From: Phreatobacter sp.
GTDB taxonomy: Bacteria > Pseudomonadota > Alphaproteobacteria > Rhizobiales > Phreatobacteraceae
Length of the DNA: 64,000 nt
Direction: 5' to 3'
Assembly (NCBI RefSeq): GCF_016793595.1
Contig: NZ_JAEULY010000019.1
Span: 1-64,000 of the forward strand
Shown: positions 43,601-51,389 of the stretch, in pieces
Layout: every line of letters begins with the position of its first letter
Numbering within the stretch: the first letter of the stretch is position 1
Translations under genes and position numbers: made by a program
The notes under the pieces: model-generated
What the model was told of the DNA's origin: nothing
The model's input: the letters and a program-made list of their open reading frames with translations, nothing else
Database searches by the model: none

Positions 43601-43912
43601 GGGGCCGATGAAGGTGATGCCCGCGTTCGCGCAGGCCCGCGCGAAATCGGCGTTTTCCGAAAGGAATCCGTAGCCCGGATGCACCGCGTCGCAACCAGTC
43701 TTGACCGCCGCGTCGACCACCGCAGCGATGTCGAGATAGCCGGCCGCGCCCCGGCCTGGCAGTTCGACCGCCTCGTCGGCGCGCGCGACATGAAGGGAGG
43801 CCCGGTCGTCAGGCGTGAAGACGGCGACGCCGGCAATGCCGAGGTCGCCAAGCGCCCGCGACACCCGGATCGACACTTCGCCGCGATTCGCGATCAGAAC
43901 TTTCCTGAACAT
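40634..43912 (-). CDS. Single-chain biotin-dependent acyl-CoA carboxylase (LCC-like, BC-BCCP-CT fusion)
   Basis: A 1092-residue fusion of all three acyl-CoA carboxylase parts. Biotin carboxylase occupies about 1-450 (FRKVLIANRGEVS, GGGGRGMR, MEANPRLQVEHTVTE), the biotin domain about 485-560 with the biotinylated Lys521 in EAMKM, and the carboxyltransferase about 580-1085 (GFMNHKKMDRM, GGGGRPGE, NNPKHLGGAIDAEGAEKAARF). Such one-chain enzymes form hexamers and carboxylate acyl-CoAs of broad length; they are known from Mycobacterium avium and Rhodopseudomonas palustris. Start ATG 43912 gives the canonical N-terminus. The acyl-CoA ligase gene lies 32 bases upstream and is likely co-transcribed. 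Confidence 0.9.
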   Translation of the reverse strand: MFRKVLIANRGEVSIRVSRALGDLGIAGVAVFTPDDRASLHVARADEAVELPGRGAAGYLDIAAVVDAAVKTGCDAVHPGYGFLSENADFARACANAGITFIGPAPETLALFGDKAAARRLAAETGLPLAGGTSGATTLDEARAFMAAHGGRAIMVKALAGGGGRGMRVVNRVEELADAFRSAASEAKAAFGSDALYVEELIRPARHVEVQILGDASGHVTHLFERECSLQRRHQKLVEIAPAPGLSSALRDGMIAAAVQLGRAAGVKTLTTVEFLVDEAASRFVFMEANPRLQVEHTVTEEVTGVDLVATQIRLAAGATLEGLGLGGMPAAPSGMAVQVRVNMEKMAADGQAVPTGGTLAAFDPPGGSGIRIDTFGYAGYRTSTAFDSLLAKVIAFAPSGRWPDAAGRALRALSEFRIEGVETNIAVLQALLSDPEVLADKFDTAFVERHGARLAAAPRIARTVAPVAGAAGDAKRATAGGPAGTAPVKAPMSGRIVSIDVAEGDAVPAGRQIAIIEAMKMEHVVTADMAGLVRLLPLKAGDQVDVGEALAFLEPGDIAADDDDGAADAGAGHIRADLAEVQDLYDALTDHRRPKAVARRRKTKQRTARENIEDLCDPGTFMEYGALALAAQRRRRSLEELREMSPADGLICGVASINGDRFADDASRCMVMTYDYTVFAGTQGFMNHKKMDRMFHLAGEQRLPLVVFAEGGGGRPGETDYMGVAGLDVPTFRLLAGHSGVAPSVAIVSGRCFAGNAAVAGCCDVIIATENANLGMGGPAMIEGGGLGVFSPEEVGPMAVQVPNGVVDILVADEAAAVAAAKQYLAYFQGPLDDWECADQERLRAAIPENRLRAYDIRAVIELIADTGSVLELRATHGIGIITALIRVEGRPLGLIANNPKHLGGAIDAEGAEKAARFMDLCEGHGLPVLNLCDTPGFMVGPPAEETALVRRVSRMFLSGAALSVPVMTIVLRKGYGLGAQAMAAGSFQAPVFIVSWPTGEFGGMGLEGAVRLAYRNELAAIADPAEQKATYDRHVAELYERGKAVNMAAFLEIDGVIDPKESRHWITRALRTAAPQPRGEGKRRPFIPPR

Positions 43913-43944
43913 GCTGCCTTCGATGGCTGGGGGAGAGAACAAAC

Positions 43945-45564
43945 TTAGCCCGCGAGCTTCTCGCGCCGGACGGAAATGCCGGCTGCTTCGCGGTCCCACG
44001 TATCCGTCGTGATCCCGTCCTTGCGGATGAGGTATTTCTCGACCTTGTTGGTCGGCGTCTTCGGCAGGTCGCCGATGACGCGGATGTAGCGCGGCACCAT
44101 GAAATGGGCCATGCGCGGCGTCAGGAAGGCGAGCAGTTCGGCGGGATCGAGCGCGCGTCCCTCGGCCAGCGACACTGCGACGAGGATGTCGTCCTCGCCG
44201 TGCGGGCTGGGCACCGCGACGGCGGCCGCCTCGCGCACCGCCGGATGGGCGCAGACCTCCAGCTCGACCTCGAAGGACGAGACGTTCTCGCCGCGCCGGC
44301 GGATGGCGTCCTTGAACCGGTCGACGAAGAAGTAGTTGCCGTCGGCATCGATGCGAAAGGCATCGCCGGTGTGGAACCAGCCATTGCGCCAGGCGCTCGC
44401 GGTCGCCTCCGGATTGGCGTTGTAGCCATGGTTCAGCGCCCAGGGCGCATCGGTGCGGATGACCAGCTCGCCGATCTCGCCGCGCGGCACCTCGCGGTCG
44501 TGGGCATCGACAAGCCGGAGCTGCACGCCGCGGCGCGGCTTGCCGCAGGTCGCGGCGACGGACGGGTTCGGCTCGGCGACCAGCGGGCAGGACACCTCGC
44601 TCATGTTGAACAGCGTGCGCGTGATGACGCCGAACCGCTCGCGGAAGGCAACGCCCTCGGGGCTCAGCGGAATGATGATGACGTTCTTCAGCGGCGTGTC
44701 GCGCTCGCCTTCGCGAACCGGCTCCTTCATCAGGAACGAGGCCATGACGCCGAGCAGGATGACGACGGTCGTCTGGGTCGCAGTGACGATGTTCCAGAAG
44801 GTACGGGTGTCGAAGGCTTCCAGCAGCGCGATCGATCCACCCGCCACCAGCATGGCATAGGTCGGCGCGGTGCCGCCGACATGGAACATCGGCAGATTGA
44901 CCATGAAGCGCTCGTCCGGTCCGACGAAGGATACGCCCTCGCCATCGGCGGCCAGCGACGTCGCCATGGCATGGAGATGCGCGTAGGACGACAGCACGCC
45001 TTTCGACGGGCCGGTCGTGCCGGATGTGTAGATGATGCTCTGCGTGTCCCAGGGCTCGATGGCGCGGGCGAGCGGCAATACCTCACCCTCGCTTCTGAGC
45101 TGCTCGGCCGGCAGCATGGCGAGCCCGTCGACGGGAGGCGCCACGCCGCCCAGCACAACCACCCGCTCGAGCGCGGCCTTGTCGACATGCTGAAGCCGCT
45201 CGATCAGGCCGGCATGGCCGATCATCAGTCGCGCGCCGGAATTGCGGATCACGTGTTCGAGGATGCCACCGCGATAGGCCGTGTTGATCGGCACATAGAC
45301 CGCGCCGACATAGTTGATCGCGAACCAGACCTTCAGCCCCTCGACGCCGTTGGGCAACCAGACCAGCACGTGCTCGCCCTGCGCCACGCCGAGATCCTGA
45401 AGGCCGCGCGCAATGGCCCTGACATCGTCGCGCAGCGCGCCGTAGCCGACCCCGCCGCCATCGGGCATGACGACGAAAGGCTTGTCCGGCGTGGCGGCGG
45501 CATGGCGATCGAGAAGGTCGCGCAGGACGCAGGCCTCCCGGCCCGGCACACCGCTGGCTGTCAT
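43945..45564 (-). CDS. AMP-forming acyl-CoA ligase (first of two)
   Basis: A 539-residue ANL-family enzyme. Motifs: IIYTSGTTGPSKGV (phosphate loop), PMFHVGG, the adenine motif region NMSEVSCPL, WFHTGDAFRID, FVDRFKDAIRRRGENVSSFEVE (hinge) and the catalytic lysine in TPTNKVEKYLIRK. It activates a carboxylic acid to its CoA ester. AGGAGGAGATC precedes the ATG at 45564. Relatives are crotonobetaine/carnitine-CoA ligase-like. The linked carboxylase would act on its product. A palindromic operator candidate lies 92 bases upstream, shared with the divergent tetR gene. Confidence 0.88.
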   Translation of the reverse strand: MTASGVPGREACVLRDLLDRHAAATPDKPFVVMPDGGGVGYGALRDDVRAIARGLQDLGVAQGEHVLVWLPNGVEGLKVWFAINYVGAVYVPINTAYRGGILEHVIRNSGARLMIGHAGLIERLQHVDKAALERVVVLGGVAPPVDGLAMLPAEQLRSEGEVLPLARAIEPWDTQSIIYTSGTTGPSKGVLSSYAHLHAMATSLAADGEGVSFVGPDERFMVNLPMFHVGGTAPTYAMLVAGGSIALLEAFDTRTFWNIVTATQTTVVILLGVMASFLMKEPVREGERDTPLKNVIIIPLSPEGVAFRERFGVITRTLFNMSEVSCPLVAEPNPSVAATCGKPRRGVQLRLVDAHDREVPRGEIGELVIRTDAPWALNHGYNANPEATASAWRNGWFHTGDAFRIDADGNYFFVDRFKDAIRRRGENVSSFEVELEVCAHPAVREAAAVAVPSPHGEDDILVAVSLAEGRALDPAELLAFLTPRMAHFMVPRYIRVIGDLPKTPTNKVEKYLIRKDGITTDTWDREAAGISVRREKLAG

Positions 45565-45655
45565 GATCTCCTCCTGTGCGCCCTTGAGGGGGTCTTCGCG
45601 TGGCCGACCCCCCAAGGAGGCCCGGCCACGCCATGCTAAGGGGCGGGGTCAATAA

Positions 45656-45673
45656 ATCAATAGACCAAATAAT
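45656..45673. promoter_or_regulatory. TetR operator candidate in the ligase-tetR divergent gap
   Basis: ATCAATAGACCAAATAAT matches the reverse complement of the site at 46628-46645 in 15 of 18 positions. It lies in the only AT-rich part of the gap between the leftward ligase gene and the rightward tetR gene. Confidence 0.5.
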
Positions 45674-45738
45674 TATTGTGCTCGTCCATCCGGCTGATAG
45701 CATGAAGCCAACGAACAACAGCGAGCGCAATCCGCACC

Positions 45739-46584
45739 ATGGCGCGAAGAGCATCCGAAGCCCCCCCGGTCTCCGGACGGCGAAATGCCGCGACGGCGGC
45801 GCAAAACCCCGCTGGCAAGCGCTCGGCCGCGGGCGCGGCGAACGATGTCGCGACGACTAGATCGCCGAAGTCTGCCGACGCCCCCAAGCGGCCGCCGGGC
45901 CGCCCCCGCAATTCCGAGCGCGACCGCCCCGATCAGACGCGCGACCAACTGCTCGATGCCAGCATCACGCTCTTCGCGCGCTACGGCTTCGACACCGTGA
46001 CGACCGGCCAGATAGCCGAGGCGGCCGGCCTGACCCAGTCCATGGTTCACTATCACTTCGGCACCAAGACGAAACTCTGGGAAGAGGCGATGCGTCGGCT
46101 GATGCGGCGGCGCGGCCGGCTGTTCCGCGCAACACCGGCAGACCTCGCCGGCCTCGACCCCCTCGGCAAGCTGAAGGTGCTGACCCGCCGCCTGATCGAG
46201 GCCAACGCAGCCAATCCCGACCATGTGCGGATCGTGGTCTATGAGGCAACCACGCGCAGCCCGCGGCTGAAATGGCTGATCGACAACTTCCTCGCCCCCG
46301 GGTTCGGGGTGTTCGATCAGGCCGTGCGCGAGGCGATGGATTCAGGCGCCATGCGCCGGGCGCCCGTGCACGACATCACCAATGCGGTGACCTCGGCTGC
46401 CTCGCTCAGCTTCGCGCTGCATACCATCGTCAAGGACATGTACGGCGTCGACCTTGGGCAGCAGAGGGCGGTGGCGTCGTTCTCCGACACGCTCATCGAC
46501 ATCCTGTTCGACGGCCTGCTGGCGGCGCCTGCCCAAGGCTCCGCGTCGCCGCGCCAGCGCGCTCCCGAGACCGACACGGTCTGA
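45739..46584 (+). CDS. TetR family regulator of the acyl-CoA cluster
   Basis: A 281-residue TetR regulator with an unusually long N-terminal extension (about residues 1-65), rich in Ala, Arg, Pro and Lys, before the HTH domain (LLDASITLFARYGFDTVTT, then SMVHYHFGTKTKLWEEAM). The PGRPRNSERDR segment resembles an AT-hook and may add DNA contacts. The C-terminal domain likely binds an acyl-CoA-type effector. It lies between two acyl-CoA ligase genes, both preceded by a similar palindrome-like site. An internal start that removes the extension cannot be excluded. Confidence 0.85.
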   Translation: MARRASEAPPVSGRRNAATAAQNPAGKRSAAGAANDVATTRSPKSADAPKRPPGRPRNSERDRPDQTRDQLLDASITLFARYGFDTVTTGQIAEAAGLTQSMVHYHFGTKTKLWEEAMRRLMRRRGRLFRATPADLAGLDPLGKLKVLTRRLIEANAANPDHVRIVVYEATTRSPRLKWLIDNFLAPGFGVFDQAVREAMDSGAMRRAPVHDITNAVTSAASLSFALHTIVKDMYGVDLGQQRAVASFSDTLIDILFDGLLAAPAQGSASPRQRAPETDTV

Positions 46585-46627
46585 CGCCGCATCCCCCATG
46601 AGGCGGATAGCTGCATGATCGTCAACA

Positions 46628-46645
46628 ATCAATTGCTCTATTGAT
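46628..46645. promoter_or_regulatory. Palindrome ATCAAT-N6-ATTGAT, second TetR operator candidate
   Basis: A perfect 6-6-6 inverted repeat 53 bases before the second ligase gene. It is the better-formed partner of the site at 45656 and again sits in an AT-rich island. Confidence 0.6.
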
Positions 46646-46698
46646 TTTTCCGGCGCCGGACGTCAGCCTGCGACCAAAGGCAAAGCCGGGAGGAAGGC

Positions 46699-48399
46699 GT
46701 GGACGAGCGGGACTATCTCGCCATGGTGTCGTCGGTGCAGGATCGGCTCTGGCCGGCGGAGTTGCCGCGCGTGCCGCAATATCCGTTCGGCGAAATCCTG
46801 CTGACCGACCACCTGCGACGGTGGGCGGAGATCCAGCCGGAGAAGGCGGCGATCAACTTCTACGGCGCGGTGACGACCTATCGCGAGCTGGACCGCCTGA
46901 GCGATGCCTTCGCGGCCCTTCTGGTCAGCCTCGGCATCGGCAAGGGCGACCGCGTCGCGGTGTTCATGTCGAACTGCCCGCAATTCATCGTGGCCTTCTA
47001 CGGCATCCTGAAGCTCGGCGCCGTCCACGTGCCGTGCAATCCGATGTTCAAGGCCCCCGAGCTACTCTACGAACTCAACGACACCGCCGCGACGGCCATC
47101 CTCTGCCTCGACCAGCTCCACGACACGGTCGCGGAAGTCCTCGGCCAGACCTCGGTCCGGCATGTGCTGGTGACATCCCTTTCGGAGATGGCTCCTGCAA
47201 CGCCCGCCGTCCCCGCGCCGGCGACGGTTCTCGCGCCGAAGCGCGCGATCGCCGGCGCCGTCGATATGTTGCCGGCGCTCGGCGCAACAGCTGGCCCCTT
47301 CGTCCCGCCGGCTCCTGTCTCCCTCGATGACGTCGCAGCGCTGAACTATACCGGCGGCACGACCGGCATGCCCAAGGGGTGCATCCATACCCAGCGCGAC
47401 ATGGTCTACACGGCGGCAACCACGGTCCCCTTCTCGCTCGGGACAACCAAGGACTCGACCTATCTCTGCTACCTGCCGGTGTTCTGGGTCGCGGGCGAGG
47501 TGTTCGGCGTCATTTTCCCGGTCTTCGCCGGCTGCACCTGCGTTCTGTTGAACCGCTGGGACCCTGTCGCCTCCATGGCCGCGATCGACCGGCTGAAGGT
47601 GACCCATGCGAGCTTCCTGGTCGACGGCGCGGTGGACATCGTCGATCACCCCGAGCGGCCGAATTACGACCTGACAAGCCTCGAGCGGACGGGCGGCGTC
47701 TCCTTCGTCAAGAAGCTCAATCCGGACCTGCGGCGCCGCTGGCGCGAGGTGACCGGCTCGACGATCCGCGAGGTCGCGTGGGGAATGACGGAGACCCACA
47801 CCTGCGACACCATGAACTACGGTCTCGACCGGGACGATTTCGACCTCAACTCGCAGCCGGTCTTCGTCGGCTTCCCGGTGCCGGGCACGGATTTCAAGAT
47901 CTGCGACTTCGAGACCGGCGCGTTCAAGGCGCTCGGCGAGGAAGGCGAGATCTGCATCCGCTCGCCCTCGCTGTTCAAGGGCTACTGGAACCGCCCCGAC
48001 GCCAATGCCGAGGTGTTCCGCAACGGCTGGTTCCACACCGGCGATATCGGCGTCTACGACACGGACGGCATCCTGCACTTCCTCGGCCGCCGCAAGGAAA
48101 TGCTCAAGGTCAACGGCATGAGCGTCTTCCCCGGTGAGCTGGAGGCGATTCTCGGCCAGTATCCGGGCCTGCTCGGCTCGGGCGTCATCGGCCGCCCTGA
48201 CGAAGCCAAGGGCGAGGTGCCGGTCGCCTTCGTCTGGCTGCCGGAGGAGCAGCGCAACGCCGCCGGCCAGGACGCCTTCCGCCAGTGGTGCGGGCGAATG
48301 ATGTCTTCCTACAAGCAGCCGGAAATCCGCTTCGTCGACGTCCTGCCGATGACCGAGACCGGCAAGGTCAAGAAAGAGCAGCTTCGCGCGCTCCTCTAG
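46699..48399 (+). CDS. AMP-forming acyl-CoA ligase (second of two)
   Basis: A 566-residue ANL enzyme with NYTGGTTGMPKGC (phosphate loop), YLPVFWVAGE, AWGMTETHTCD, WFHTGDIGVYDTDGILHFLGRRKEMLKVNGMSVFP in the hinge region and the lysine in ETGKVKKEQLRALL. A GTG start with GGGAGGAAG upstream was used; Met9 is an in-frame alternative without a ribosome site. It is less similar to the first ligase than duplicates would be, so it probably handles a different acid. It opens a rightward row: ligase, binding protein, transglutaminase-like, SDR, acyl-CoA dehydrogenase, thiolase. Confidence 0.88.
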   Translation: MDERDYLAMVSSVQDRLWPAELPRVPQYPFGEILLTDHLRRWAEIQPEKAAINFYGAVTTYRELDRLSDAFAALLVSLGIGKGDRVAVFMSNCPQFIVAFYGILKLGAVHVPCNPMFKAPELLYELNDTAATAILCLDQLHDTVAEVLGQTSVRHVLVTSLSEMAPATPAVPAPATVLAPKRAIAGAVDMLPALGATAGPFVPPAPVSLDDVAALNYTGGTTGMPKGCIHTQRDMVYTAATTVPFSLGTTKDSTYLCYLPVFWVAGEVFGVIFPVFAGCTCVLLNRWDPVASMAAIDRLKVTHASFLVDGAVDIVDHPERPNYDLTSLERTGGVSFVKKLNPDLRRRWREVTGSTIREVAWGMTETHTCDTMNYGLDRDDFDLNSQPVFVGFPVPGTDFKICDFETGAFKALGEEGEICIRSPSLFKGYWNRPDANAEVFRNGWFHTGDIGVYDTDGILHFLGRRKEMLKVNGMSVFPGELEAILGQYPGLLGSGVIGRPDEAKGEVPVAFVWLPEEQRNAAGQDAFRQWCGRMMSSYKQPEIRFVDVLPMTETGKVKKEQLRALL

Positions 48400-48474
48400 A
48401 GCCGCCAGACGCATGCCGGCTCTCGCCGGACAATGAACATCGAGAAGCCGGCATGACCGGCAGGAGGAAAGATC

Positions 48475-49701
48475 ATGTCTCGCAAATTCTGGAAGAAGGC
48501 CGCGCTCGGCGGTCTCGCCGCCTTCGCGGCGCTCGCCATGGCCGAGGCGCCGGTGCGGGCCCAGGGATCGGGCCCCATCCGCATCGGCGTCCTCAACGAC
48601 CAGGGCGGCCCGTACTCGGCGATCACCGGTCCGGGCTCGGTCGCCGCGGCCCGCATGGCCGTTCAGGATCTCGGCGGCACGGTGCTCGGCCGCCCTGTGG
48701 AAGTGCTCTCCGCCGACCACCAGCACAAGCCCGATCTCGGCTCGTCGCTGGCGCGCGAATGGTATGACGTGCAGGGCGTCCGCGCGATCTTCGACATCTA
48801 TTCCTCGGGCGTCGCGCTCGCCGTCCAGAAGGTCGCGCAGGACAAGGATCGGCTGCTCGTCGTCTCCATGGCTTCCAGCGCCCTCATCGGCGGCGCACAG
48901 TGCTCGACCCACGGCATGCAATGGGCCAATGACGGCTACGCCGTGTCGAACCTCACCGTGCGCGGCGCATCCGGCCAGGGCGAGAACAGCTGGTATTTCC
49001 TCACTGTCGACTACGCCGCCGGCCACTCGATCGAGGCCGACGCCACCAAGCTGATCCAGGCCGCGGGCGGCCGGGTCGTCGGCGCGGTGCGTTTCCCGCT
49101 CGGCACGCCGGACTTCTCTTCGTTCCTCCTGCGGGCTCAGGCCTCCGGCGCCAAGAACATCGGCTTCATCGGCGGCGGCTCCGACATGATCAACTCGGTC
49201 AAGCAGGCCGACGAATTCGGCCTGCGCGCCGCCGGCCAGCGCTACGTGCCCTTCTCCATGACCACGGTGGACATCTCCGCCGTCGGCAGCCAGGCGACCC
49301 AGGGCATGCCGGTCGTGCTCTCCTACTACTGGGGTGAGAACGCCGAGACGCGCGCCTTCGCCGACCGCTTCAAGCAGGCGACCGGCAGCCTGCCGACCGA
49401 CCCGCAGGCCAATGTCTACAGCGCCGTGCGGCACTACCTGCGCGCCGTGCAGGCAGCCGGCACTGTCGAGACCGCGGCGGTCCTCGCCAAGATGCGCGAA
49501 ATGCCCGTGGAGGATTTCTTCACCCGTGGCGCGCGCATTCGCGCCGACGGCCGGCTGATGCGCGATGTGATGTATGCCGAGGCCAAGGCCCCCGGCCAGA
49601 TGAGCAATCCGGAAGATCTGCTCCGGGTCGTCTCGCGCTTCACCGGCGAGCAGGCCTTCGTGCCGGCGGCCGAGAGCCAGTGCCCGCTGATGCGTCGCTG
49701 A
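48475..49701 (+). CDS. Orphan ABC substrate-binding protein, LivK type
   Basis: A 408-residue type-I binding protein with a Sec signal (about 1-29, ends PVRAQ). Blocks typical of the family are IRIGVLNDQGGPYSAITGPGSVAAARMAVQD, GRPVEVLSADHQHKPDLG and YWGENAETRAFADRFKQATG. AGGAGGAAAGATC precedes the ATG. No permease or ATPase gene accompanies it; the nearest LivHMGF set is the one at 30516-33852. It may share that transporter or one elsewhere. Its place beside the ligase suggests that it captures the acid to be activated. Confidence 0.85.
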   Translation: MSRKFWKKAALGGLAAFAALAMAEAPVRAQGSGPIRIGVLNDQGGPYSAITGPGSVAAARMAVQDLGGTVLGRPVEVLSADHQHKPDLGSSLAREWYDVQGVRAIFDIYSSGVALAVQKVAQDKDRLLVVSMASSALIGGAQCSTHGMQWANDGYAVSNLTVRGASGQGENSWYFLTVDYAAGHSIEADATKLIQAAGGRVVGAVRFPLGTPDFSSFLLRAQASGAKNIGFIGGGSDMINSVKQADEFGLRAAGQRYVPFSMTTVDISAVGSQATQGMPVVLSYYWGENAETRAFADRFKQATGSLPTDPQANVYSAVRHYLRAVQAAGTVETAAVLAKMREMPVEDFFTRGARIRADGRLMRDVMYAEAKAPGQMSNPEDLLRVVSRFTGEQAFVPAAESQCPLMRR

Positions 49702-49721
49702 ACGGCCGGGTTGACGACAAG

Positions 49722-49748
49722 GCGGGGACCGGGCCATCCGGTCCCCGC
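49722..49748 (+). terminator. Strong hairpin after the orphan binding-protein gene
   Basis: A perfect 11-bp stem (GCGGGGACCGG with CCGGTCCCCGC) and 5-base loop, 20 bases after the stop codon. Binding-protein genes often carry such stems to raise their mRNA level relative to downstream genes. Confidence 0.55.
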
Positions 49749-49775
49749 GAATTCAACCGAGGCGACAGGGCAGCA

Positions 49776-50504
49776 ATGACAGAGGTGATCCACACCGCGC
49801 CGGACGAGGCGCTGACCGATCAGCCCGCCTATCGCGAGCCTGGACGCTTCATCGACAGCGCCGACCCCGCCATCCGCGCCCGCGCGCAGGGCATCGTCGA
49901 AGGCGCGGCCGACGACCGTGAGAAGGCGATCCGGCTGTTTTACCACGTGCGCGACGGCTGGCGGTACGACCCGTTCAACTTCCGCCTGACCCCCGAGCAC
50001 CACATGGCGAGCACCGTGCTCGCCGCCGATCACGGCTACTGCATCACCAAGGCCGTGCTGCTCTCCGCCCTCGCCCGGTCCATCGGCATCCCCTCGGCGA
50101 TAGGGCTCGCGGACGTCACCAATCACCTGACCTCCGAGAAACTGACGCGGCAGATGGGCGGCTCGACCCTGTTCGTCGACCACGGCTTCTCCCTGCTGCA
50201 TGTCGACGGCCGCTGGGTGAAGGCGGCGCCCGCCTTCAATATCGAGCTGTGCCAGCGCTTCGGTGTCGCGCCGACCGAGTTCGACGGTCGCGCCGACGCG
50301 ATCCTGCAGGAATTCGATGCGAAGGGGCGGCGGCACATGGAATATCTGCGCCAGCACGGCGCCTGGTCGGACCTGCCCTTCGACAAGGTCGAGCGCGACT
50401 TTCACAAAGCCTATGCCGGCTCCGACATGATCCGGCAGTCCGGTGACAGGCCGGCGAGCGAAAAGGCCGGCGCTGCCGGGGACGACCCCTTTGGCACGCG
50501 CTGA
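49776..50504 (+). CDS. Transglutaminase-like cysteine protein
   Basis: A 242-residue protein of the bacterial transglutaminase-like superfamily (papain-like fold). The catalytic Cys89 lies in HGYCITKA at the start of a helix; His136 and Asp144 (VDHGFSLLHVDGRW) are the likely other triad members. There is no signal peptide, so it is cytoplasmic. Such proteins may be peptidases, amidases or CoA-ester-related hydrolases. The role within this catabolic row is unknown. Start at ATG 49776; longer in-frame starts overlap the terminator. Confidence 0.75.
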   Translation: MTEVIHTAPDEALTDQPAYREPGRFIDSADPAIRARAQGIVEGAADDREKAIRLFYHVRDGWRYDPFNFRLTPEHHMASTVLAADHGYCITKAVLLSALARSIGIPSAIGLADVTNHLTSEKLTRQMGGSTLFVDHGFSLLHVDGRWVKAAPAFNIELCQRFGVAPTEFDGRADAILQEFDAKGRRHMEYLRQHGAWSDLPFDKVERDFHKAYAGSDMIRQSGDRPASEKAGAAGDDPFGTR

Positions 50505-50627
50505 CACCAGACACGTCATGACGGCGCATCCGCCTGTCGGCTGGATTGGCCCCGACAGGCCTGCGGTCCACACTGATTACCAGCAGACGGGCCGCACGCC
50601 CGCGCATCAGAACAAGCGAGCGAAACG

Positions 50628-51389
50628 ATGAAAATTCAGGGCATGGCCGCGGTTGTCACCGGCGGCGCTTCCGGCCTCGGCGGGGCCACGGCATCGCGGC
50701 TGGCGGCTGCCGGCGCGAAGGTCACGATCTTCGACCTCAACGAAAGCCTCGGCATCGAGAAGGCGAAGGAAGTCGGCGGCCATTTCGTCAAGCTCAACGT
50801 CACCGACGAGGCGGCGGTCGACGCTGCCCTCGCGGAGGCTGAAGGCCTGCACGGCAAGGCGCGCATCTGCGTCAACTGCGCCGGCATCGGCCCGCCCGCC
50901 AAGGTCATCGCGCGCGACGGCTCGGCCCTGCCGCTCAAGGACTTCAACACCATCATCCAGGTGAACCTCATCGGCACGTTCAACGTGCTGTCCAAGTTCG
51001 CGGCGCGCCTGCACACGGCCGATCCGGTCGGCGAGGAGCGCGGCGTCATCATCAACACCGCCTCCGTCGCCGCCTTCGACGGCCAGATCGGCCAGCCGGC
51101 CTATGCAGCCTCCAAGGGCGGCATCGTCGGCATGACCCTGCCCATCGCGCGCGAGCTCGCGCGCTTCGGCATCCGCGTCGTCACCATCGCGCCCGGCCTG
51201 TTCCTCACCCCGCTGATGGGGTCGCTGCCCAAGGAGGCGCAGGATTCGCTCGGCGCGCAGGTACCGTTCCCCTCGCGCCTTGGCCACCCCGACGAATATG
51301 CCCAGATGGTCGAGGCCATCGTCACCAACCCGATGCTGAACGGCGAGACCATCCGCCTCGACGGCGCTATCCGCATGACGCCGAAATGA
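50628..51389 (+). CDS. SDR dehydrogenase, 3-hydroxyacyl-CoA dehydrogenase type 2-like
   Basis: A 253-residue short-chain dehydrogenase. NAD-binding motif TGGASGLG (11-18), DLNE after strand 2 (NAD preference), VNCAGIGPP, and the catalytic Ser and Tyr-x3-Lys in INTASVAAFDGQ and YAASKGG. The insertion after NCAGIG and the C-terminal PSRLGHPDEYAQMV are like human HSD10 (3-hydroxy-2-methylbutyryl-CoA dehydrogenase). It probably oxidises a hydroxyacyl-CoA in beta-oxidation of a short or branched chain. The acyl-CoA dehydrogenase gene overlaps its stop codon. Confidence 0.88.
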   Translation: MKIQGMAAVVTGGASGLGGATASRLAAAGAKVTIFDLNESLGIEKAKEVGGHFVKLNVTDEAAVDAALAEAEGLHGKARICVNCAGIGPPAKVIARDGSALPLKDFNTIIQVNLIGTFNVLSKFAARLHTADPVGEERGVIINTASVAAFDGQIGQPAYAASKGGIVGMTLPIARELARFGIRVVTIAPGLFLTPLMGSLPKEAQDSLGAQVPFPSRLGHPDEYAQMVEAIVTNPMLNGETIRLDGAIRMTPK

